Source: Syntrophorhabdaceae bacterium PtaU1.Bin034
GTDB lineage: Bacteria; Desulfobacterota_G; Syntrophorhabdia; Syntrophorhabdales; WCHB1-27
Assembly (NCBI GenBank): GCA_002067405.1
Contig: MVRP01000110.1
Location: 1-12,862, forward strand
Reading direction: 5' to 3'
DNA: 12,862 nt
Shown: positions 6,790-12,826 of the stretch, piece after piece
How positions within the stretch are numbered: position 1 is the stretch's first letter
Layout: every line of letters starts with the position of its first letter
Position numbers and translations under genes: made by a program
Notes under the pieces: model-generated
Databases searched by the model: none
Told to the model about the DNA's origin: nothing
Seen by the model: only the letters and a program-made list of their open reading frames with translations

Positions 6790-7566
6790 TTACTCATTAC
6801 GTCCTTCTTCTGCCTCTGCTCTTCTCTCAAGGTAGCGCTCGAAGGAAGACAGGCCGAGTATGATTCGCTTTTTGTCCTTCTCGCTGAATCGGTCGGGGTG
6901 TATTAAGGCTTCTTTCGCTGCGCGAAGAATTACGAGGCGTCCATGGTTAGAGGTTTTGTTGTCAATGCCACGATAGACACTAAGATGAGCCGCAGAGGCA
7001 GCCGTCTCTATATCGAGGTTCCCCTGATACTTAAGGAAACACGTCTCAAGAATCTCTAAGGCGTCAAGGACAGTAAAAAGCAAAGATATATCTTGTCTCT
7101 CCTCGGCCTCAGAAATCAGTGGACCCAGGACGTCTTCAATCGCATCGAGCGTTTCTTGAGCGTAACCTGTACCCAATTCGCTGTAGTCAGGTAAAGGCTT
7201 CTGTAGATTGATAATCTCATCGAGAGGCCTGGAATAAAACTCATCGGTGATCTTCTTTGCATCAGCAGCAATGCTTCTTACTCGGGAGGCAAATAACTCA
7301 GCGAATTCTTTACAGTGCTTTGTTATAGCCTCCTTGAATTCTTTCTCGGTATACCATTTACGCAACACCGAATAAGAAATCTTTGCTTGTGCTGCCTTTT
7401 CCTTCTTGGTACCGGAAGTGAGAGCAAAAAGGGTCATCATGTACTTCGTTGAAGAGAATCCTATACGATCTCCCTTGGCGGTACCGGCCCGCTGAGGTTC
7501 TTTGTAAGCCCGAGCCTTGTCTTCGAAGAACTGTAACAGAAGCTTCTTTCGTTTTTTATCGACCAT
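6790..7566 (-). CDS. Hypothetical protein with an N-terminal HTH-like region
   Basis: This 258-aa soluble protein is not recognised. The N-terminus is very basic (MVDKKRKKLLLQFFEDKARA). Residues about 57-90 look like a helix-turn-helix of the terminase-small-subunit or homeodomain-like kind (KKEKAAQAKISYSVLRKWYT), followed by FKEAITKHCKEFAELF. The rest is acidic and helical (IEDVLGPLISEAEERQD) and ends in a charged tail. An upstream TTG at 7632 is open, but a consensus promoter (TTGACA, 17 bp, TATGAT) lies across that stretch, so ATG 7566 is preferred; its A falls at the expected transcription start. It lies between the excisionase-like and primase genes, a position often held by replication or control proteins. 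DNA binding is inferred only. Confidence 0.6.
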   Translation of the reverse strand: MVDKKRKKLLLQFFEDKARAYKEPQRAGTAKGDRIGFSSTKYMMTLFALTSGTKKEKAAQAKISYSVLRKWYTEKEFKEAITKHCKEFAELFASRVRSIAADAKKITDEFYSRPLDEIINLQKPLPDYSELGTGYAQETLDAIEDVLGPLISEAEERQDISLLFTVLDALEILETCFLKYQGNLDIETAASAAHLSVYRGIDNKTSNHGRLVILRAAKEALIHPDRFSEKDKKRIILGLSSFERYLERRAEAEEGRNE

Positions 7567-7572
7567 GGTCAC

Positions 7573-7601
7573 ATCATATAAAAGAGTGTTTATTATGTCA
7601 A
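7573..7601 (-). promoter_or_regulatory. Consensus sigma70-type promoter of the 258-aa gene, leaderless
   Basis: On the minus strand, TTGACA (7596-7601), a 17-bp spacer and TATGAT (7573-7578). The -10 box ends 6 nt before the ATG at 7566, so transcription should start at or within one base of the start codon. No Shine-Dalgarno precedes that ATG. Confidence 0.7.
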
Positions 7602-7716
7602 GACATTTCTTTTTCTCTTGCTGAACAAGCAAATTCTCTATTGTGACTGTTCGACATTGTCCGAAAATTACCTTTAAAAAATGTGGCGCGCGGGTAGGAA
7701 GGAGTCTGATTTTTTC

Positions 7717-7753
7717 GGGAGGGTCCCCACCGACCCCCCCAGGCCCCCTTTTT
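7717..7753 (+). terminator. GC-rich hairpin with T-run, possible plus-strand terminator
   Basis: GGGAGGGTC (7717-7725) pairs with GACCCCCCC (7732-7740) with one mismatch; TTTTT follows at 7749-7753 after an 8-nt gap. The gap weakens a terminator call. It lies just beyond the stop of the minus-strand excisionase-like gene. Confidence 0.3.
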
Positions 7754-7756
7754 GAC

Positions 7757-7960
7757 TCAGTGTGGATCGTGAGGATTTCGATAGCCTTCTCTGCTTAGCC
7801 TCTCCATTTCTTCCGGAGTGACAAACCACTTCCGGCCGATCTTTACGCCCTTGACCTTTCCGAGGAGACACGACGTGCGGAGCGTCCTTATGTTCTGGCT
7901 GTATGATTCGGCTGCCGACTCGATTGTGAGCAACTTCTTTCTTTTTTCTTCACCTTTCAT
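7757..7960 (-). CDS. Excisionase-like small HTH DNA-binding protein
   Basis: A 67-aa winged-helix/HTH_17-type protein of the excisionase or MerR-like kind, from ATG 7960 with GGGGAGGA upstream. The middle reads LLTIESAAESYSQNIRTLRT followed by KVKGVKIGRKWFVTPEEMERL: a turn, a recognition helix, then the wing with the GRKWFV strand typical of these proteins. The longer frame from 8053 overlaps the upstream gene and lacks a good start. The start lies 11 bp inside the preceding small gene, suggesting coupled translation. Beside a serine recombinase, it may act as a recombination directionality factor or repressor. Confidence 0.75.
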   Translation of the reverse strand: MKGEEKRKKLLTIESAAESYSQNIRTLRTSCLLGKVKGVKIGRKWFVTPEEMERLSREGYRNPHDPH

Positions 7961-8129
7961 TGTCTGCTTCCTCCCCTTGAAGACTTTTTTCGATCTGTTT
8001 TGAGAAGTCCAATAAAATTTTTCTGGTCCTTTTGTCACCCTCAAAAGAAGCATAATCCGTGATCACTCTCTTTATTTCCCTGGCAGCCGATGATGAAAGC
8101 TCGATCACAACCTTACCGTTCCTTGCCAT
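7950..8129 (-). CDS. Small hypothetical protein between the recombinase and the excisionase-like gene
   Basis: A 59-aa protein from ATG 8129, with GGAGGG 7 nt upstream; the longer frame to 8192 is not preferred. It begins MARNGKVVIELSSSAAREIK and continues with amphipathic, charged helices (RVITDYASFEGDKRTRKILL), ending in an acidic tail. The short beta-strand-like start followed by two helices loosely recalls ribbon-helix-helix proteins, but I cannot assign it. It overlaps the next gene by 11 bp and follows the serine recombinase by about 90 bp in the same direction, so the three are probably one operon. Confidence 0.6.
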   Translation of the reverse strand: MARNGKVVIELSSSAAREIKRVITDYASFEGDKRTRKILLDFSKQIEKSLQGEEADNER

Positions 8130-8221
8130 TCTCTTACCCTCCTTTTCTGTTTTTGATATGGTGCCCTGCTTCCTTCCCCTTGCTTCTGTCAATCACCGGT
8201 CGGTGCTTGACGCTTTCCGTC

Positions 8222-8893
8222 TCATGCAGCCCTCCGGAGAATGTTCTTGACCGTTTGAGGATGCCAGGTCCGGCCGGCAGATTCATAACCCCTCTTATCG
8301 AGATCCTGGCAGATCGCCCGAAAGGAATAGCCTTTAGCTCGGAGTTCCTTGATAAGCAAGATGGCCTTCTGCTCTTTCGCGTTGGCAAGGAGCGTCTTTC
8401 CATCCTGGGCGAGCCTCCAGCCATAAGGCACTTGGCCGGCGCGCTCGTTCTTGACGATCTTAAGATGCAAGGCGTCACGGGTCCGCTCGCTTATAGTGTC
8501 CCGTTCCCACTGGTTCATGCTGGCCATGATGTTCAGGAAGAACTTTCCCATGGCCGTTTTGGTATCGATTCGTTCGGTGATGCTGTGAAAGGTGATATTC
8601 TTCTTCTCTATGAGTTCCATAAGGCTAAGGGTATCCTTCACCCTTCTGGACAGCCTATCGAGCTTGTAGACGACAACAGCGGCAACAGAGCGGGTCTTTA
8701 TCGCTTCTATAAGAACCTGTATGCCGTCCCGGTTCAAGTCCTTGCCGGACTTCCCGGCGTCCTCGATGACATCAACAAGTTTCAGATCGTTCAGGCCGCA
8801 GTATGCTTCGATCTTTGCCCGCTGATTCTCCAGGCTGATCCCCTCGCGGGCTTGTTCATCCGTGCTCACCCTGATATAACCAATGGCTTTCAT
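8222..8893 (-). CDS. Serine recombinase (resolvase/invertase family)
   Basis: This 223-aa site-specific recombinase starts at ATG 8893 (MKAIGYIRVS) with GGAG 6 nt upstream; an upstream start at 8905 is less likely. The catalytic domain spans about 1-145, with nucleophile Ser10 and the active-site region KLDRLSRR, then the long E helix (MGKFFLNIMASMNQWERDTI). A short C-terminal helical domain (KGYSFRAICQDLDKRG, WHPQTVKNILRR) binds DNA. It is shorter than large serine integrases (about 450-600 aa) and lacks their zinc-ribbon and coiled coil, so it is closer to mid-size recombinases that resolve, invert or move small elements. It is the only intact recombinase outside the RIT element and RAYT, and heads the minus-strand arm of the island. 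Confidence 0.9.
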   Translation of the reverse strand: MKAIGYIRVSTDEQAREGISLENQRAKIEAYCGLNDLKLVDVIEDAGKSGKDLNRDGIQVLIEAIKTRSVAAVVVYKLDRLSRRVKDTLSLMELIEKKNITFHSITERIDTKTAMGKFFLNIMASMNQWERDTISERTRDALHLKIVKNERAGQVPYGWRLAQDGKTLLANAKEQKAILLIKELRAKGYSFRAICQDLDKRGYESAGRTWHPQTVKNILRRAA

Positions 8894-8907
8894 CGTATGC
8901 TCCATTC

Positions 8908-8990
8908 TTTAAGTTCATTAATGTTAAGTTATGCTAGGCCAAAACGATTGTCAACAAAAATGAACTTAAATAATCATTGACAAACATTAA
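8908..8990. promoter_or_regulatory. Divergent control region with two interlocking inverted repeats
   Basis: Between the divergent recombinase and HTH genes lie TTTAAGTTCATT (8908-8919) with its exact inverse AATGAACTTAAA (8959-8970), and TTAATGTT (8918-8925) with its inverse AACATTAA (8983-8990). Both pairs span about 65-70 bp and overlap both promoters. They could be operators for the small HTH proteins or subsites for the serine recombinase. Confidence 0.65.
8926..8954 (-). promoter_or_regulatory. Promoter of the serine recombinase gene
   Basis: On the minus strand TTGACA (8949-8954), 17 bp, then TAACTT (8926-8931), a weak -10. This predicts transcription start near 8919 and a leader of about 25 nt carrying GGAG. 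The -10 lies between the repeats of the control region, so an operator function is plausible. Confidence 0.5.
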
Positions 8991-9005
8991 GGAACATACT
9001 ACCAT
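8977..9005 (+). promoter_or_regulatory. Promoter of the plus-strand HTH gene, possibly leaderless
   Basis: TTGACA (8977-8982), 17 bp, TACCAT (9000-9005); the -10 ends 5 nt before the ATG at 9011 and no Shine-Dalgarno is present. An alternative extended -10, TGGTATGAT (9007-9015), overlaps the start codon and would put initiation inside the gene, so the call is not certain. Confidence 0.5.
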
Positions 9006-9010
9006 CTGGT

Positions 9011-9214
9011 ATGATTAAACAATCCAATGGAATTGGACAGGCGTTGATTCCGCTACCCGAGGTCAGAAAACTACTTAATATCTCCCGAGTTACGATGTGG
9101 AAATGGGTAAAAGAGGGTAAGATATCAGTGGTCCGGCTCTCCGAAAGAAAGATCTATGTTGAGAAAAGCGAACTAGAACGTTTCATAAACGAGGGCAAGA
9201 AGCATTCTGAGTAA
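9011..9214 (+). CDS. Excisionase-like HTH DNA-binding protein
   Basis: A 67-aa protein of the HTH_17 / excisionase-like type. Residues about 13-36 form the helix-turn-helix (LPEVRKLLNISRVTMWKWVK), followed by the wing EGKISVVRLSERKIYVEKSELERF. It is divergent from the serine recombinase across a repeat-rich control region, so it is a candidate regulator of that region and of island excision. It is distinct from, and only loosely similar to, the minus-strand HTH protein at 7757-7960. There is no Shine-Dalgarno. About 100 bp separate it from the next plus-strand gene. Confidence 0.75.
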   Translation: MIKQSNGIGQALIPLPEVRKLLNISRVTMWKWVKEGKISVVRLSERKIYVEKSELERFINEGKKHSE

Positions 9215-9314
9215 TAGAGAGCCCAGGGTTGACGGAATCGGACTGATTAAGAGACTCGAAGCGGAATCCCAGAGGTAATTAGCCAGCTTTCGATGCAGTT
9301 AAGGAGGGTTAAAT

Positions 9315-9935
9315 ATGAGACACAAAAAGATCGATGACACCGTTCTACTTCGCCTGTATCAAGATGAAGGCAAGAGCCAGAAGGAAATAGCGGGATACTT
9401 TGGCTGTACTCCCCCGCCTGTCTGTCGGCGCCTCAAAAAGCTTTTACCAAAACGGACACCTGAGGCCTTTGAGAAACTTACCGATAAGGAAAAGCAATTC
9501 TGTGTGGCAATGACTGAGGGGAAAAATCAGACTGACGCCGCTCTTGAAGCTTATGATACAGAGTCAAGGAAATCGGCCAAGGTGATTGGTAGTAATCTCA
9601 TGACGAAACCAGAAATACAGTTGGCGATAAGTGAGCTCATGGAAATCAATGGTCTGACTCGCAACTACAGAATCAAGAAGCTCAAGAAACACGTAGATAA
9701 CAAAGATGCCAATGTGTCATTAAGAGCTCTCGATATGAGTTTTAAGCTCGATAATAGCTATCCACCTCAAAAATATGTCAACTTTAACCTCGATGCCGAA
9801 CTGGACCCCGTTGATTTCAAGACTCTTTTAGGTCAATTCAGTCCTCATAGTGAGAAGCAGCTAACCGACGAGCCAGCGGAGCAATCGGATTCTAATTTTC
9901 CAGCACTCCAAAAGAGATTTCCATGGAAAAAGTAA
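9315..9935 (+). CDS. Phage terminase small subunit-like protein
   Basis: A 206-aa protein from ATG 9315 behind a strong AAGGAGG. An N-terminal HTH at about 8-42 (LLRLYQDEGKSQKEIAGYFG) is followed by a terminase-2-like segment at about 54-115: LTDKEKQFCVAMTEGKNQTD, then a pattern like AALEAYDTES...VIGSNLMTKPEIQLAISELM, which is typical of TerS proteins that recognise the packaging site. The tail is acidic and low in structure, ending PWKK. No large terminase, portal or capsid gene follows, so if the call is right it would redirect another phage's packaging, as in phage satellites. Other possibility: a regulator that shares the same HTH fold. Confidence 0.6.
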   Translation: MRHKKIDDTVLLRLYQDEGKSQKEIAGYFGCTPPPVCRRLKKLLPKRTPEAFEKLTDKEKQFCVAMTEGKNQTDAALEAYDTESRKSAKVIGSNLMTKPEIQLAISELMEINGLTRNYRIKKLKKHVDNKDANVSLRALDMSFKLDNSYPPQKYVNFNLDAELDPVDFKTLLGQFSPHSEKQLTDEPAEQSDSNFPALQKRFPWKK

Positions 9936-9952
9936 GCTAAAGCGGCGATCAA

Positions 9953-10095
9953 TCAGCGATAAGCCTGTCTTCGTATGCCTCAAAATTCCATAACAAAGTT
10001 CGTTGACTTCCGCGCTCTCTCCCCTCTATCCAAAATATGTCCACGGCCCTGTCGATCTCCCTCCTCTCGATGTAATCCTCAAAAATGCGCAGAAT
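9953..10095 (-). pseudogene. Coding-like remnant of 47 codons, unrecognised
   Basis: On the minus strand a frame reads ILRIFEDYIERREIDRAVDI and ends WNFEAYEDRLIAD before a stop at 9953. An in-frame TAG lies at 10096-10098, preceded by MQGLLPLL, and there is no standard start. The composition is protein-like (acidic and basic helix, Trp, Tyr), so it is probably the 3' end of a decayed gene older than its neighbours. No family is recognised. Confidence 0.25.
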
Positions 10096-10145
10096 CTATA
10101 AAAGCGGTAACAATCCCTGCATAAGGTACATTTAAAGGTTTCACA

Positions 10146-10175
10146 TTGACCGCTTCACTCGATATACGGGATAAT
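10146..10175 (+). promoter_or_regulatory. Promoter of the DUF3800 gene, leaderless
   Basis: TTGACC (10146-10151), 18 bp, GATAAT (10170-10175), with the -10 ending 5 nt before the ATG at 10181. No Shine-Dalgarno is visible, so a leaderless mRNA is predicted. Confidence 0.6.
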
Positions 10176-10180
10176 GCAGC

Positions 10181-10831
10181 ATGCTATTTCTCTACCTCGA
10201 TGAAAGCGGCGACCTGGGATTTGATTTCGTCAGCAAGAAGCCTTCAAAGTACTTCGTGGTTACCGTCCTCGCCGTGCACGGGCATGACGACAACCGGCAG
10301 ATCATCAACGGAGTGAAAAAGACTATCCGGAGAAAACTGAATCCTTCTGGCAAGCAGCATAGGATCGTTCAGGAGCTGAAGGGCACGGGAACCACTCCGC
10401 AGATAAAGCAGTACTTCTATGACCAAGTGCGGGATATCGATTTCAAGATTTACAGCATCATCCTTAACAAAAAGAGGGTCTTCGGGTATCTGGCGAACAA
10501 TAAGGCCCGTGTGTACAACTTCGTCTCTCGACTCCTGCTCGAAAAGATTCCCCTCGAACAGGCTACCACGAAGGTCGACCTGATCATCGACCGCTCGAAG
10601 GGTAAGCCGGAAATCCTTAATTTCAACAAGTATATCCAGAGCCAACTGGAAGCTAGGATCCAGCCAACCATTCCTTTTGATATTAATCACCTGGATTCCT
10701 GCAACAACTGCGGCCTACAGGCGGTGGATATGTTCAGTTACGGTGTATTCCAGGGGTACGAAAGAAGAAAGTGGGAATGGTTCAATATCTTTAAGGAAAA
10801 GGTCGCTTTTTATACCGTCTATTTGCCCTGA
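10181..10831 (+). CDS. DUF3800 domain protein
   Basis: This 216-aa protein begins with the DUF3800 signature LYLDESGDLGF (Asp7, Glu8). Further conserved acidic positions follow: Glu65 (VQELKG), Asp137 (LIIDRSKG) and Asp183 in the C-terminal LQAVDMFSYGVFQGYERR. The family is thought to have an RNase H-like nuclease fold and is common in phages, plasmids and defence-rich islands, but its biochemical role is not firmly known. The order of acidic residues suggests an intact metal site (inference). It has its own leaderless-type promoter and stands apart from the terS-like gene by about 245 bp, so it may be an independent cargo gene. Confidence 0.85.
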   Translation: MLFLYLDESGDLGFDFVSKKPSKYFVVTVLAVHGHDDNRQIINGVKKTIRRKLNPSGKQHRIVQELKGTGTTPQIKQYFYDQVRDIDFKIYSIILNKKRVFGYLANNKARVYNFVSRLLLEKIPLEQATTKVDLIIDRSKGKPEILNFNKYIQSQLEARIQPTIPFDINHLDSCNNCGLQAVDMFSYGVFQGYERRKWEWFNIFKEKVAFYTVYLP

Positions 10832-10851
10832 TAAAAAAATTGAGCGTGCCC

Positions 10852-10913
10852 CGTGGGTTTCTGGTGTTACGACTCTTGCCAACCGATGGATGGGAACATC
10901 GTAACAACCCACG
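10852..10913. repeat. Bulged inverted repeat downstream of the DUF3800 gene
   Basis: CGTGGGT (10852-10858) pairs with ACCCACG (10907-10913), and TGTTACGA (10865-10872) with TCGTAACA (10899-10906). A 6-nt one-sided bulge and a 26-nt loop complete it. No T-run follows, so it is not a simple terminator; it could be a recombination site or a structured RNA. Confidence 0.6.
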
Positions 10914-11389
10914 ACGGACTTATCGCCCAACAGATTAAGTATAGCATTCATGGAGATGAAGTCAAGAGGCAATTGAGTATATGGTTGTTCAATGATTTCA
11001 CCTTTTTAGTCGACATGTCCTTAGGGATTTGAACCCACAGACGGACCTCCGACAGCTTCATGTTGGTGTTTTTCTTCAGGCCGGGTCTTTATCCCCTTCC
11101 CATTCGTGCCATGACTTTTATGGGGGAAGAACGACAGATCTATTTCTTGATTTCTTGAGGGATTGTTTACTCGTTATTGATATTACCCGAGACAAGGTCC
11201 TGCATTGTGCGAGTTAGGGGCCAGCCGGTTAATTTCTTCACTGTAGCAAAATTGTAGCAGAAGGCATCCAAACGGACCTTAACGGATAGAAAATATCGTA
11301 AAGGATGGAATGATGTTTTACCTTGAAATTTCAGCCGAATACGAGAATAACCAGACCAGAGCACAGGTTATGAAAATGTATCTTTTAGC
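10914..11389. other. Stretch without a supported gene
   Basis: About 480 bp with only short open frames. A minus-strand frame 10948-11061 (37 aa, starting MKLSEVRLWVQIPKDMSTKK) and another at 11167-11364 look protein-like, but neither has a Shine-Dalgarno or a recognised family. A short direct repeat TGTAGCA occurs twice near 11241-11258. It separates the island genes from the broken tRNA-Leu and may contain an element end. Confidence 0.4.
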
Positions 11390-11390
11390 A

Positions 11391-11429
11391 TTTTGAGTCC
11401 GGCGCGTCTGCCAGTTCCACCACTTCGGC
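11391..11429 (-). pseudogene. 5' half of a tRNA-Leu gene (anticodon CAA), broken after the anticodon loop
   Basis: On the minus strand from 11429: acceptor 5' strand GCCGAAG, TG, then the D-arm typical of tRNA-Leu (GTGGAACTGGCAGACGCG), anticodon stem CCGGA and loop CTCAAAA (anticodon CAA), and one further base. The match then stops: the expected CCGG of the anticodon stem, variable arm, T-arm and 3' acceptor CTTCGGC are replaced by unrelated AT-rich sequence. It therefore cannot fold into a tRNA. The break within the anticodon stem is a common tyrosine-integrase crossover place, so this may be a rearranged attachment site. Confidence 0.85.
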
Positions 11430-11436
11430 GTTCCTT

Positions 11437-11465
11437 ATTTTATGAGGTTTTCTGCCGTCTGTCAA
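11437..11465 (-). promoter_or_regulatory. Intact promoter of the broken tRNA-Leu
   Basis: On the minus strand TTGACA (11460-11465), 17 bp, TAAAAT (11437-11442), 7 nt before the tRNA 5' end. It is near-consensus and undamaged, so the tRNA fragment and the sequence to its left (minus direction) should still be transcribed. Confidence 0.75.
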
Positions 11466-11505
11466 CTTTTCACCCATTGACTCCATTGACTTCAATAAAC
11501 CTGCG

Positions 11506-11656
11506 ATGACCTATAAGTGCTATAGCGCCAAAGTGGAATTTGACGAGACACTATGATTCCACAGCGAGGTGACGGGATATGCGATGTGGTCGCATTCCAG
11601 GACAAAACAGTGCCCATATCGACTTCTTTGAAGAAACCATTGAGGAACTGAACTAA
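11506..11656 (+). pseudogene. hicB-type antitoxin relic
   Basis: Plus-strand pieces in three frames follow the HicB pattern in order: MTYKCYSAKVEFDETL, an in-frame TGA at 11554, FHSEVTG, then in a shifted frame GICDVVAFQDKTV, then in a third frame DFFEETIEELN and a stop at 11654-11656. HicB antitoxins typically read like YSAKVEFDxx...FxGEVxGIxDVVxFxGxTVEEL. One stop and two frameshifts show it is dead, and the C-terminal RHH/HTH part is missing. No hicA toxin gene is adjacent: the broken tRNA-Leu lies on the upstream side. Such relics usually persist after the loss of the toxin. Confidence 0.7.
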
Positions 11657-11802
11657 GGAGATAGCTGTACGGCTTGTCCCTTTCGAGGAGGCCGCTGAGT
11701 TACTTGACAACGGGAGTCAATCGAGTCCGTCATCGCCGAAATTGGGAATCTCGGGAGAAGGCTGCATGAAGTGAGGCTATCGGGGGCTATTTTGTGGGTA
11801 AC

Positions 11803-12792
11803 TCACAATTCGTAACCTTTTTCGCGTGCAACCTTCTCTCCCCGTTCCACCGCATATCCCACTCCTTGCGGCGTGATGCCGACAAAGCCAGCAACCACGG
11901 CGGCAGAAAACCCTGCCTCACGAACCGCCCAGAAACAAAAAAGACTTCGTGCTTCTACCAAATGTGACCTGCGGTTCTTACGAACGAGAGCGTCAAGACC
12001 AATGTGGTATATTTCATCAATACGCATAGCCAGAGCATCAAGAGTCATTCCTGCATGTGCCGCCTTTGAGGAGAGGCGTTCGTTCGCGGCAGAGAGGATC
12101 TTTTGAACGAAATCGCTGTCTCCCAGTATTCGTTCGTCGCCCTTCAGACGCCCCGTTTGGGAAAAAGCTTTTACTTCCCTCCACGATCCATAGCTTCTTA
12201 TCAGCCCACCACCGGTGAGGTCGGCCCTCTTTCCCTTATCAACTCGACTATTCATAAAGGAGAGATAGCCATCTCTTCCGCTTCTCAATGTGCGACCGAA
12301 ATGCAGGAGTATATAGTCGACCTCCTGCCAGGAATGCACATCTCTGCCCATGAGGGCGGCGTGACCGGAATACGGATAAGCGACCAGATCACCAAGTTCC
12401 TTGACTATGCCTGCCCTCAATGGGTTCAGGTGAATGTAACAGACAAGTTCCGTCAGATAGTTTTCCTCTTGGCAGAGAATAGATTTGTAGCGATTTTGGA
12501 ATAACTGGCCGTGGCGTTTGTGTCTTTTGTTGAAACTCACTGCGTGGCCTGTCAGGAGACGAGCCATTACTGTGTGAAGCGCCGTTTTCCCGGTTTTAAG
12601 GAGCAGGTGCGCGTGGTTGCCGAGGAGACACCATGCATAACACGGTGTTCCAGTATCAACAAAGACCTTTCCCATTCGTGAAACGAAGCTCTCTTTGTCC
12701 TGATCATCCCGGAAAATCATCCTCCTCTCTATACCACGGATTATAATGTGATGAAGGACGTCCGGAGCGTCAAGGCGGGCGTGACGTGGCAT
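11803..12792 (-). CDS. RAYT / REP-associated tyrosine transposase (Y1_Tnp family) with DnaA-like C-terminal region
   Basis: A 329-aa single-strand DNA transposase relative of IS200/IS605 TnpA. The N-terminal HUH domain spans about 1-165: HHIIIRGIERRMIFRDD, the metal-binding His60-x-His62 (LLGNHAHLLLKTG) and nucleophile Tyr102 in FQNRYKSILC. Residues about 225-329 form a helical region resembling DnaA domain IV / HTH (SAANERLSSKAAHAGMTLDA, then a segment ending in FVGITPQGVGYAVERG), which is common in this subfamily and probably binds DNA. The protein is complete and at full family length. Its promoter ends 5 nt before the ATG. No REP array is seen within the window, so activity is uncertain. 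Confidence 0.9.
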   Translation of the reverse strand: MPRHARLDAPDVLHHIIIRGIERRMIFRDDQDKESFVSRMGKVFVDTGTPCYAWCLLGNHAHLLLKTGKTALHTVMARLLTGHAVSFNKRHKRHGQLFQNRYKSILCQEENYLTELVCYIHLNPLRAGIVKELGDLVAYPYSGHAALMGRDVHSWQEVDYILLHFGRTLRSGRDGYLSFMNSRVDKGKRADLTGGGLIRSYGSWREVKAFSQTGRLKGDERILGDSDFVQKILSAANERLSSKAAHAGMTLDALAMRIDEIYHIGLDALVRKNRRSHLVEARSLFCFWAVREAGFSAAVVAGFVGITPQGVGYAVERGEKVAREKGYEL

Positions 12793-12797
12793 GTCAA

Positions 12798-12826
12798 ATA
12801 GTATCGGAACCGAAGAGCTACGTCAA
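12798..12826 (-). promoter_or_regulatory. Promoter of the RAYT gene, leaderless
   Basis: On the minus strand TTGACG (12821-12826), 17 bp, TACTAT (12798-12803), then TTGAC and the ATG at 12792. The -10 ends 5 nt before the start codon, with no Shine-Dalgarno. Beyond it, TATTTAC is repeated near 12830-12843, possibly an element end sequence. Confidence 0.65.

Noticed and set aside
8090..8980. 296-codon plus-strand frame opposite the serine recombinase
   Set aside because: The minus strand encodes a complete serine recombinase with catalytic motifs and a Shine-Dalgarno; the plus frame shows no domain and is its shadow.
11030..11050. Minus-strand GTGGGTTCAAATCCC looks like the T-arm of the missing tRNA-Leu 3' half
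   Set aside because: The stem pairs only 3 bp, and the following bases (TAAGGAC) do not match the expected acceptor CTTCGGC; the stretch also lies in a short protein-like frame. It is probably coincidence.
10948..11061. 37-aa minus-strand frame as a gene
   Set aside because: It has no convincing Shine-Dalgarno or promoter and no family; it is mentioned only under the gene-free stretch.
11391..11429. Group I intron in tRNA-Leu
   Set aside because: Such introns split the anticodon loop between positions 34 and 35 and leave a 3' exon. Here similarity continues past the loop to the stem and no 3' exon follows.
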